Shown here piece after piece: positions 13,860-20,025 of a stretch of DNA of 24,461 bases. The stretch's first letter is position 1, and every line of letters begins with the position of its first letter. The position numbers and the translations under genes were made by a program. The DNA comes from DATHWB01 sp046565785 (GTDB lineage: Bacteria; Actinomycetota; Acidimicrobiia; Spongiisociales; ZC4RG35): the NCBI GenBank assembly GCA_046565785.1, contig JBKHXZ010000111.1, positions 1 through 24,461 of the forward strand, written 5' to 3'. The notes under the pieces are model-generated. The model ran no database searches, was not told where the DNA came from, and saw nothing but the letters and a program-made list of their open reading frames with translations.

Positions 13860-14846
13860 CTAGGTGAACGCGGGAATTACTTCCCGGGCGAACAGTTCCA
13901 AGCCTGACTGGTCGTAGGCAGCCCCGGCGAAATAGGAGATGGCGTAGGTCATGCCCTCCTGCTCCCATTTCTGCAGCCGCTCGATCAGTTGGTCGGGGGT
14001 TCCGACCATGCCACCGTTGAAGTAGTTGGCCACGGTCTTCTCCGCCCGCTCCCGCCCGAGATAGGGGGTGTAATGGTCGACGAACCATTCCCGCTTCGCC
14101 GCGACTTCGGCTTCGGTCTCGGCGCAGATCACGTTGAAGTTGGTGGACCGGACGATCTCGTCGAAGTTCCGCCCGACATCTCCACAGTGACCACGCAGGA
14201 TCTCTGACTTGTGGCGGAAGTTCTCGACAGTTCCGCCGAAGTTGGTGTACTGGGCGTAGCGGGCGGCGACGTTGAGAGTCAGCTGCTCCCCACCTCCGGC
14301 CACCCAGAACGGGATGTGGGGATCCTGGACCGGACGAGGACGGCAGATCCCACCTTCCAGGGTGTAATGGGTGCCCTCGAAGTCGACGACGTCCTCAGTC
14401 CACAGTCGCCGCATGATCTCGACCGCTTCCCGTAGCTCTCCGATCCGGACCGACGGCTTGGGGAACGGGTATCCGTAGCCCTTGTACTCGTCCTCGTACC
14501 AACCGGCACCGATCCCCATCTCGACCCGGCCACCGGAGATCGCGTCGATGGAGGCGGCGACCTTGGCCAGATAGGCCGGGTTGCGGTAGCCGTTGCAGGT
14601 GCACATCTGGCCGAGCCGGACCGTGTCGGTGACTGCGGCGAGGGCGGCCATCAGGGTCCAGGCTTCGTAGGTCTCCTCCTGGGTGGGCACCGGAACGGTG
14701 TGGAAATGGTCGTAGACCCACAGCGACTCGAAGCCGAGTGACTCGATCGTGCGGGCGATGTCGGTCATCACTTGCCATTGATCGGGCACGGGGATCCCGA
14801 CGAGGTCGAGACGCCAGCCCTGGGGAACGAAAGCACCAAAACGCAT
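13860..14846 (-). CDS. LLM-class F420-dependent oxidoreductase
   Basis: A 328-residue luciferase-like (TIM-barrel) enzyme, of the branch that typically uses F420 in actinobacteria. Conserved blocks are FGAFVPQGW at the N-terminus, SLWVYDHFHT (about 42-51), ISGGRVEMGIGAGWYEDEY (about 104-122) and RPRPVQDPHIPFWVAGGGE (about 169-187). The substrate cannot be predicted. ATG 14844-14846 is chosen because homology begins at MRFGAFVPQGW and a TAGGGT box lies 7 bases upstream. The frame runs on to 15287, but that part is antisense to cofC. It is divergent from the F420-synthesis gene cofC, with a 64-base gap, which supports F420 rather than FMN as cofactor. Confidence 0.9.
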   Translation of the reverse strand: MRFGAFVPQGWRLDLVGIPVPDQWQVMTDIARTIESLGFESLWVYDHFHTVPVPTQEETYEAWTLMAALAAVTDTVRLGQMCTCNGYRNPAYLAKVAASIDAISGGRVEMGIGAGWYEDEYKGYGYPFPKPSVRIGELREAVEIMRRLWTEDVVDFEGTHYTLEGGICRPRPVQDPHIPFWVAGGGEQLTLNVAARYAQYTNFGGTVENFRHKSEILRGHCGDVGRNFDEIVRSTNFNVICAETEAEVAAKREWFVDHYTPYLGRERAEKTVANYFNGGMVGTPDQLIERLQKWEQEGMTYAISYFAGAAYDQSGLELFAREVIPAFT

Positions 14847-14853
14847 GAGGTCG

Positions 14854-14859
14854 ACCCTA
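14854..14859 (-). promoter_or_regulatory. Candidate -10 box of the LLM oxidoreductase gene
   Basis: Minus-strand TAGGGT, 7 bases before the ATG, with no Shine-Dalgarno; leaderless start likely. Confidence 0.5.
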
Positions 14860-14894
14860 CCGAGGCTGGCGCCAGGGCTGACATCGGCGCCGGG

Positions 14895-14900
14895 TAGCCT
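14895..14900 (+). promoter_or_regulatory. Candidate -10 box of cofC
   Basis: Plus-strand TAGCCT, 10 bases before the ATG at 14911, with no Shine-Dalgarno. The same TAGCCT hexamer at the same distance precedes the DHA2 exporter gene at 21319. Confidence 0.5.
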
Positions 14901-14910
14901 CGCCCGCCAC

Positions 14911-15504
14911 ATGACCACCGTTGTCATCGGCATCCCCGTCAAACCGTTCGGCGCGGCCAAGCGCCGGTTGGCAGATGTGCTGGACGCCGCCGGCCGGGCC
15001 CGGCTGGGACGCGAGTTGGCGGAACGGACGGTGAAGGCCGTCATCGAGGCGGGAGCTGCCGCCCTGGTGCTTTCAGCCGATGAGCAGGTCACCGAGTGGG
15101 CACAATCCATCGGTGTCGATGTCCTGCTCGACGAAGGCTCGTCACTGGACCAGGCTGCTGGTGCGGCGCTCATCCACATCCGGGCGATGGGTGCGGCGTG
15201 GGCTGTGCTCCACGCCGACGTCCCGACGTTGCGCTCGCGTGACCTCAGCGGTGCCGTACTCCGGCTCGGGGTGGGAGGATCGGTCATCGCGCCTTCCTCG
15301 GACGGTGGAACCTCGCTGGTCGGGTCTTCCCTGGACGAGTTTCGCTTCGCCTACGGCGCCGGGTCGTTCCATCGGCATTTGGCTGCCCTCGCCGGCACCG
15401 ATCCGCAGGTGATCGTCAACCGGGGTTTGGCTCTGGATTTGGACACGCCCGACGACCTTCGGGCTGCTTCCGGGCGGCCCGAAGGACGCTGGTTGGCCGG
15501 ATAG
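14911..15504 (+). CDS. cofC: 2-phospho-L-lactate / phosphoenolpyruvate guanylyltransferase
   Basis: A 197-residue nucleotidyltransferase of the CofC/FbiD family, which makes the activated phospho-lactyl or phosphoenolpyruvyl guanosine intermediate of coenzyme F420 synthesis. In actinobacteria (FbiD) the substrate is thought to be PEP. Visible features are the N-terminal IPVKPFGAAKRRLADVL with the conserved KxF..AK..L nucleotide-binding pattern, LHADVPTLRSRDL with the metal-binding Asp (about 104-116), and LALDLDTPDDLRAA at the C-terminus. ATG 14911 is used since homology begins at once after it. The TAG stop forms the first half of the TAGGCT promoter-like box of the next gene. Confidence 0.88.
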   Translation: MTTVVIGIPVKPFGAAKRRLADVLDAAGRARLGRELAERTVKAVIEAGAAALVLSADEQVTEWAQSIGVDVLLDEGSSLDQAAGAALIHIRAMGAAWAVLHADVPTLRSRDLSGAVLRLGVGGSVIAPSSDGGTSLVGSSLDEFRFAYGAGSFHRHLAALAGTDPQVIVNRGLALDLDTPDDLRAASGRPEGRWLAG

Positions 15505-15507
15505 GCT
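15502..15507 (+). promoter_or_regulatory. Candidate -10 box of the PIG-L gene, overlapping the cofC stop
   Basis: Plus-strand TAGGCT, 8 bases before the ATG at 15516. Its first three bases are the cofC stop codon, so the box sits exactly at the end of the upstream gene. Confidence 0.45.
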
Positions 15508-15515
15508 CGCCGTCG

Positions 15516-16286
15516 ATGTCTCGCCGCGCGTCCAACCTCTTCTCCGAGGCCCGAACCGAATCGGTCGAGCTGGAAACGCCGGCCCGGGCGCTGTCGATCG
15601 CCGCCCATCCGGATGACGCCGAGTTCGGGGCGGGCGGGACGCTGGCCAAGTGGGCACAAGACGGCTGTGAGGTCACCCTGCTCATCGCCACCGACGGCTC
15701 GAAGGGCACTTGGGATCCGGACATGGACCCGTCTGCTCTGGCTGCGGCCCGACGCCGCGAGGCGGTAGCCGCCGCCGAGGTGCTGGGAGCCTCACCGGAG
15801 GTGATCTTCCTCGACCACGTCGACGGCGAACTGCATCACTCCCCCGCCCTGCAGGAGGAGCTGTGCCTGTGGATCCGACGACTGCGGCCTGATGTGGTGC
15901 TGTCGTGGGATCCGTGGAAGCGGTACATGCTGCATCCGGATCATCGGGAGATCGGCTGGGGTGCCTGCGATGGAGTTGTCGCAGCCCGCGACCACCTGTT
16001 CTTCCCTCATCAGTTGGTCGACGGGCTCACCAAGCACCGGCCCGAGGCCCTCATGCTGTATGCGGCCGACCAACCGGATCACTTCGTGGACATCTCAGCG
16101 ACCTTCGACGTGAAGATCGAGGCTCTGCTCCGGCATTCGAGCCAGAGTCAGACCACGATGCAAGACGCTGCCACCGAGGAGGAGGCCCGGGCGATGTTCC
16201 GGGACCGCATCGCCGAATGGTGTCGCGCCATGGGCGAACCCGCCGGTCTCCCCCTGGCCGAGTCGTTCAAGCTCCTCCGCCCCTGA
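15516..16286 (+). CDS. PIG-L/LmbE-family deacetylase
   Basis: A 256-residue zinc-dependent N-acetylglucosamine-type deacetylase. The metal site appears as AHPDDAEFGAGG (about 30-41, His/Asp/Asp) and HPDHRE (about 143-148, third His). The segment LLIATDGSKGTWDP follows the first motif as in family members. Relatives include the mycothiol enzymes MshB and Mca and the bacillithiol enzyme BshB; which acetamide this one cleaves cannot be told. It lies 11 bases after cofC on the same strand but appears to have its own -10 box. Not secreted by sequence. Confidence 0.88.
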   Translation: MSRRASNLFSEARTESVELETPARALSIAAHPDDAEFGAGGTLAKWAQDGCEVTLLIATDGSKGTWDPDMDPSALAAARRREAVAAAEVLGASPEVIFLDHVDGELHHSPALQEELCLWIRRLRPDVVLSWDPWKRYMLHPDHREIGWGACDGVVAARDHLFFPHQLVDGLTKHRPEALMLYAADQPDHFVDISATFDVKIEALLRHSSQSQTTMQDAATEEEARAMFRDRIAEWCRAMGEPAGLPLAESFKLLRP

Positions 16287-16344
16287 CCGCGTTCTGCCAC
16301 GCGAATCGCGCGATTATTCGCGCGCTGGTTCGCTAAGAACGCGG
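16287..16344. terminator. Long nested hairpin between convergent PIG-L and arsR genes
   Basis: CCGCGTTCT (16287-16295) pairs perfectly with AGAACGCGG (16336-16344). Inside it, GCGAA (16301-16305) pairs with TTCGC (16329-16333), and CGCGCGA (16307-16313) with TCGCGCG (16318-16324) around a TTAT loop. It begins immediately after the PIG-L stop codon and ends 3 bases from the arsR stop, so it probably terminates both. Its outer arm resembles the arm at 1138-1158. Confidence 0.7.
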
Positions 16345-16347
16345 AGT

Positions 16348-16674
16348 TCAGCCGACGGGTTGGGGGAGGGAGAGGGCGCGGCGGACGTCGGCGAGACGCT
16401 CGGGAACCAGCCGGTGGTAGACCCATTTGCCGCGCTTGTCGGACGTGATGAAGCCGGCCTCGCGCAGCACCTTCATGTGGTGCGACACCGTCGGTTGACT
16501 CAGGTCGAGTGGGTCGGTCATGTCACAGACACACACCTCACCGTCGATGGCGGTGGCCAGCATCGAAACGATCCGCAGCCGCGCGGGGTCGGCGAGAACC
16601 TTTAGTACGGCGGCCAGATCCTCGGCTTCGGAGGGGCTGAGGCCTCCGGAGATCGGAGTGCAGCAGAATTCCAT
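16348..16674 (-). CDS. ArsR/SmtB-family metal-sensing repressor
   Basis: A 108-residue winged-helix repressor. The metal-sensing helix motif GEVCVCDM carries Cys48 and Cys50 (the ELCVCD motif of arsenic/cadmium sensors). It is followed by the recognition helix LSQPTVSHHMKVLREAGF and the wing RGKWVYHRL. A vicinal pair Cys4-Cys5 at the N-terminus could add ligands. It should bind the intergenic region as a dimer and release it on binding As(III), Cd(II) or a similar thiophilic ion. It is divergent from cadI, which it very likely controls along with itself; the same pairing is known in mycobacteria. ATG 16672-16674 lies 7 bases from a -10 like CAATAT. Confidence 0.93.
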   Translation of the reverse strand: MEFCCTPISGGLSPSEAEDLAAVLKVLADPARLRIVSMLATAIDGEVCVCDMTDPLDLSQPTVSHHMKVLREAGFITSDKRGKWVYHRLVPERLADVRRALSLPQPVG

Positions 16675-16681
16675 AGATCAC

Positions 16682-16713
16682 ATATTGACAGACATCGATG
16701 CGTATGGCAATGT
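16682..16713. promoter_or_regulatory. Overlapping divergent promoters of arsR and cadI
   Basis: On the plus strand TTGACA (16685-16690) and CAATGT (16708-16713) are separated by 17 bases, pointing to cadI. On the minus strand TTGCCA (16710-16705) and CAATAT (16687-16682) are also separated by 17 bases, pointing to arsR. The -35 of each overlaps the -10 of the other. The spacer holds the palindrome CATCGATG (16693-16700), a candidate repressor half site. A repressor bound here would block both directions. Confidence 0.6.
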
Positions 16714-16723
16714 CGTCGTCATA

Positions 16724-16737
16724 TCGATGGCCATCGA
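16724..16737. promoter_or_regulatory. 14-bp perfect palindrome in the cadI leader, candidate ArsR operator
   Basis: TCGATGGCCATCGA is a perfect palindrome lying 10 bases after the cadI -10 box and 26 bases before its start. The ATCGATG core recurs in the promoter spacer at 16694-16700. Position suggests a second binding site for the adjacent ArsR-family repressor. Confidence 0.5.
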
Positions 16738-16763
16738 AGTGTCTGAGAAAGGAAGCCATCATC

Positions 16764-17201
16764 ATGTCCCGTGTCCAACTGGCGCTGAACGTCACCGATG
16801 TCGACGCTGCCGTCGCCTTCTACGAGAAGGTGTTCCAAACCCCCGTCAACAAGCGGCGCCCCGGATATGCCAACTTCGCCATTGCCGAGCCGCCTCTCAA
16901 GCTGGTCCTGATCGAGAACCCAGAGGGCGGCACCCTCAACCACCTCGGAGTCGAGGTCGAGTCGACCACCGAGGTGAACCAGGCGACATCCCGGTTCGTC
17001 GAAGACGGCCTCACCACATTCGAAGAGCAGGGCGTCGAGTGTTGCTACGCCAAGCAAGACAAGGTGTGGATCACCGACCCCGACGGCGCCGGCTGGGAGT
17101 TCTACACGGTGTTGACCGACAGTCAGAAGATGTCCCCGACCGTCGACGGATGCTGTTCGTCCACCGACTCGGACACCGTCACGGCTGTCGCCTGCTGCTG
17201 A
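16764..17201 (+). CDS. cadI: CadI/ArsI-family metal-inducible vicinal-oxygen-chelate protein
   Basis: A 145-residue glyoxalase-fold (VOC) protein closely resembling mycobacterial CadI in its MSRVQLALNV start and RPGYANFAIAEPPLKLVL core. The CC pair at 93-94, together with His60 and Glu112, matches the substrate and metal positions of ArsI, the C-As lyase that demethylates methylarsenite. At position 5 this protein has Gln where, as I recall, ArsI has a metal-ligand His, so lyase activity is uncertain and a metal-binding role is possible. The C-terminus carries two more CC pairs (130-131, 144-145). The start ATG 16764 follows an AAAGGA site by about 10 bases. It is regulated by the divergent ArsR. 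Confidence 0.88.
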   Translation: MSRVQLALNVTDVDAAVAFYEKVFQTPVNKRRPGYANFAIAEPPLKLVLIENPEGGTLNHLGVEVESTTEVNQATSRFVEDGLTTFEEQGVECCYAKQDKVWITDPDGAGWEFYTVLTDSQKMSPTVDGCCSSTDSDTVTAVACC

Positions 17202-17219
17202 TCCTGGGATGATGGCGGG

Positions 17220-18428
17220 GTGGACATCCGCCCCGCCATCACCCGTTCGCTGATCAGCTCCGCCTTGCTGGAACTCCCCGCCGCCCTCGACCCCTACCAG
17301 CGCACCAGGCGCGCCATCGCCCGTCTCGACCTTCCCGACCATGTGGCCGTTGTCGCCTTGGGCAAGGCAGCCCGGTCGATGGCCGCCGCCGCGGCCGATG
17401 TACTCGGTCACCGCCTCACGTCCGGGGTACTGATCGCCCCCGACAGCGCGCCCCTCGACCGATTCGACGTCCGGGTCGGATCTCACCCGCTTCCCGACGA
17501 GCGGTCCGTGCAGGCGGCTCGAGCTGCAGTCGCCCTGGCCGGTCGGACCGACCACGACCTGCTGATCGCCCTCGTCTCGGGAGGTGGCTCGGCGATGGCC
17601 GAAATCCCCCGCCGTCCGTTGGACATCGCCGTCGTCGCCGACATCACTCAACGGCTGATGCTGGCCGGTGCCTCCATCGACGAGCTCAACCTGGTTCGCC
17701 GGCACCTGTCCGACTTCAAGAACGGCGGTCTCAGTGCCCGCTCCAAGGTGCCCGTCGTCACCCTGGTGATCAGCGACGTGGTCGACGGACCCCCGTCGAT
17801 GGTGTCGTCCGGTCCGACCTTGCATGACGGATCCGAACCGCTGCATGCCCTGGCCGTGTTGGAGCGGCGACTGGGGCGACCGGTCCCCCAGTCGGTCCAC
17901 ACTGCTCTCGCCACCGCCGCCAGCCGCCGTCGCAACGAGGATGTGGTGGTCGTGGCCGACCGGCACACGGCGTACGCAGAGCTCTCCCACCGCCTGGCCG
18001 CCGCCGGGCTACCGGCCTCCTCCCCGGTCCGCCTGGAAGGCGATGCCGCAGTCATGGCGCGGACGATGTTGCACACACCGGGCCTGGTGATCGGCACCGG
18101 GGAGACGACGGTCACCGTGTCCGGCGACGGAGTAGGAGGACGCAACCAGCATGGGGCGTTGGCGGCTGCGATCGAGCTCGACGGAACGGAAGGTGTGTTC
18201 GGGGCGCTGGGCACCGACGGGGTGGACGGACCGACAGACGCCGCCGGCGCAGTGGTGGACGGAACGTCGGCCCAGGCGATGCGGTCGGCGGGGATCGACC
18301 CAGCGGACGCCCTCGACGCCTGCGATTCGCATACCGCCCTCGACCGGATCGACGCCCTGGTTCGCACCGGCCCCACCGGAACCAACGTGGCGGACGTGTG
18401 GGTGTCCTATCGCGTGGCAGTCAGGTAG
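17220..18428 (+). CDS. Glycerate 2-kinase (MOFRL family)
   Basis: A 402-residue GckA/TtuD-type kinase that phosphorylates D-glycerate at C2 to enter lower glycolysis. The N-terminal domain has ALGKAARSMAAAAADVLG and the loop LVSGGGSAMAEIP (about 118-130), then DELNLVRRHLSDFKNGG. The C-terminal MOFRL domain has DGVGGRNQHGALAAA and ALGTDGVDGPTDAAGAVVD. Length is usual for the family. It starts with GTG 17220, 18 bases after cadI, so it may be read through from the cadI promoter; only a weak GATGAT sequence precedes it. The 3' end overlaps prmC by 22 bases tail to tail. Confidence 0.93.
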   Translation: MDIRPAITRSLISSALLELPAALDPYQRTRRAIARLDLPDHVAVVALGKAARSMAAAAADVLGHRLTSGVLIAPDSAPLDRFDVRVGSHPLPDERSVQAARAAVALAGRTDHDLLIALVSGGGSAMAEIPRRPLDIAVVADITQRLMLAGASIDELNLVRRHLSDFKNGGLSARSKVPVVTLVISDVVDGPPSMVSSGPTLHDGSEPLHALAVLERRLGRPVPQSVHTALATAASRRRNEDVVVVADRHTAYAELSHRLAAAGLPASSPVRLEGDAAVMARTMLHTPGLVIGTGETTVTVSGDGVGGRNQHGALAAAIELDGTEGVFGALGTDGVDGPTDAAGAVVDGTSAQAMRSAGIDPADALDACDSHTALDRIDALVRTGPTGTNVADVWVSYRVAVR

Positions 18429-19132
18429 CGGTAGCGGTCGGCGAAGTCACGAAGAACCACGACGTCGGTGTAGTTCCCAAAGAGGTCCCGTGACGCCGGT
18501 GCCTGCTGCTCACCGATCTCACACCAGATCCGCCCGCCCGGCCGTAACCAGGTGATCGCCTCGGCGGCGATACGGGCAAGCACCTCGAGACCGGTCTCTC
18601 CTGCCACCAACGCCATGCGCGGCTCGCGCCGCACATCGGCCGGCAGGACATCCCACTCGGCTTCGGCGACGTACGGCGGGTTCGACACCAGCAGATCGAT
18701 CTCTCCTTGGAGGGTCGGGTCGAGCGCTTCGAAGAGATCCCCGGACCTCCACTCCACCTGCGGCGCCAGCGCCGACCCGTTGCGCCGTGCCACCGCCAGC
18801 GCGTCATCCGAGAGATCGGCGCCGACCACCCGGGCATCGGGGAAACTGCGGGCGAGGGCGATGGCGAGTGCACCGGACCCGGTGCACAGGTCGACGATCA
18901 CGCTCGGGTTGGAGGCCGATATCACTACCAGCTCCCACAGCCGCTCGGTCTCGGGCCGGGGAACCAGCACCCGCTCGTCGACCATCAGGTCGATGGGTCC
19001 GAAAGCCGCCGTTCCCTCCAGGTACTGCAAGGGCTCGCCCTCTTCACGGCGAGCGACGAGTTCGGCGAGATGGGCTGCATCGCGGGCCACCGCCCGCAGG
19101 CGACGCATCTCGTGGGGAGGCAGTTCGCTCAC
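18407..19132 (-). CDS. prmC: Peptide chain release factor N5-glutamine methyltransferase PrmC (HemK)
   Basis: A 241-residue SAM-dependent methyltransferase that modifies the GGQ glutamine of release factors. The order is PLQYLEGTAAFG (about 34-45), VLVPRPETERL (55-65), the SAM-binding DLCTGSGALA (81-90) and the catalytic NPPYV (151-155). The GTG start at 19132 overlaps the TGA of the OsmC-GNAT gene as GTGA, which fixes the start. Typical PrmC has an N-terminal helical domain of about 75 residues that docks the release factor; here only about 33 residues precede PLQY, so that domain is shortened. The frame extends to 19249 without homology. Usual neighbours such as prfA are absent. Confidence 0.92.
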   Translation of the reverse strand: MSELPPHEMRRLRAVARDAAHLAELVARREEGEPLQYLEGTAAFGPIDLMVDERVLVPRPETERLWELVVISASNPSVIVDLCTGSGALAIALARSFPDARVVGADLSDDALAVARRNGSALAPQVEWRSGDLFEALDPTLQGEIDLLVSNPPYVAEAEWDVLPADVRREPRMALVAGETGLEVLARIAAEAITWLRPGGRIWCEIGEQQAPASRDLFGNYTDVVVLRDFADRYRYLTATR

Positions 19133-19959
19133 AGCGGCCGGGACATGCGCACATGCGGACCGATGTGGGGCACCTCGTACGGCTGGGAGGTGGCGGAGAA
19201 TCCAGCCCGGAGGTAGAAGTCGACGACCGGAGCCCGGGCGCTGCACCACACCGAGTCGGCACCACCGGCCCGAGCGGAGGCCAACGCCGCCTCCAACAGC
19301 ACCGCCCCCAGCCCCCTCCCCCGGAATTCGGTAGCGGTAGTCATCGCCCGTAGCCGAAACGGGGCGGCGGTCGCTTCATCGGGGGAGGCTTCCGGTGCCA
19401 CCGACACCGTCCCGACAACGGCGTCGTCAGTCAGGGCCGCCAGCCAGGTTGCAGCCGGATCCTCTTCGGCGGCCAGCTCGTCGAGGCTCTGGTGAGGGCG
19501 CAGAACCTGCTGGCGCAACGGTCGGGTCCGTTCGGCTTCGACCTCACGCACCACCACCAGACGGTGAGACATGTCGACCACCCGACTGAGCATCACCGAC
19601 GCCGAGCAGGTGCGCTCGGTGACCTCGATCGCCCGATGCAAACGGTCTTCAGGGGCAGCAGACGCCACCTGGAATTCGAGGAGGATCGAGGTGTACACCC
19701 TCGGTACCGATTCGGACCGGACCCCTTCGGCCACCACGTTCAACCCAGTCACAGGCTGGCGCATCTTGGCGAGCACCGACTCGATAGTGGAACCGGCGCA
19801 GGTCACCAGCGACGCCAACATGAGTTCCATCGGTGCAGGGCCGGCCGACCGACCCGGCCGCTCGTAGGCACCCGCTTCGACGGTCAGTTCGGCTTTCGAC
19901 GGTGTGGCCACCCGGTACACGCCTTCGGTCACCCGTCCGGCGCGGACGATGCTCCTCAT
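19129..19959 (-). CDS. OsmC-like domain fused to a GNAT acetyltransferase domain
   Basis: A 276-residue protein with two recognisable halves. Residues 1 to about 135 are an OsmC/Ohr-like domain: GPAPMELMLASLVTCAGSTI with Cys54, and TERTCSASVML with Cys118, match the two redox cysteines of peroxide-reducing OsmC proteins. Residues about 140-276 are a GNAT domain with RPLRQQVLRPHQSL, the acetyl-CoA loop EFRGRGLGAVLLEAAL (about 211-226) and VVDFYLRAGF. No frameshift or stop lies between the halves. The domains are common singly; together they are unusual. The start is ATG 19957-19959 with a TAGCCT box 7 bases upstream. It overlaps prmC by 4 bases, implying co-translation. Substrates are unknown. 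Confidence 0.85.
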   Translation of the reverse strand: MRSIVRAGRVTEGVYRVATPSKAELTVEAGAYERPGRSAGPAPMELMLASLVTCAGSTIESVLAKMRQPVTGLNVVAEGVRSESVPRVYTSILLEFQVASAAPEDRLHRAIEVTERTCSASVMLSRVVDMSHRLVVVREVEAERTRPLRQQVLRPHQSLDELAAEEDPAATWLAALTDDAVVGTVSVAPEASPDEATAAPFRLRAMTTATEFRGRGLGAVLLEAALASARAGGADSVWCSARAPVVDFYLRAGFSATSQPYEVPHIGPHVRMSRPL

Positions 19960-19966
19960 CCGTCAG

Positions 19967-19972
19967 AGGCTA
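19967..19972 (-). promoter_or_regulatory. Candidate -10 box of the OsmC-GNAT/prmC unit
   Basis: Minus-strand TAGCCT, 7 bases before the ATG at 19959, with no Shine-Dalgarno. Confidence 0.5.
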
Positions 19973-19999
19973 GGAAATGAAATGCGGCCGCCGGTCGTT

Positions 20000-20024
20000 G
20001 CCGAGCGTGCGAAACTCGCTCGGC
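20000..20024. promoter_or_regulatory. 8-bp perfect inverted repeat immediately before the MFS gene start
   Basis: GCCGAGCG (20000-20007) and CGCTCGGC (20017-20024) are perfect reverse complements around a 9-base spacer. The second arm ends one base before the ATG at 20026. It may be a repressor operator, or a hairpin that hides the start codon. This gene lacks the TANNNT box seen before most others. Confidence 0.5.
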
Positions 20025-20025
20025 C

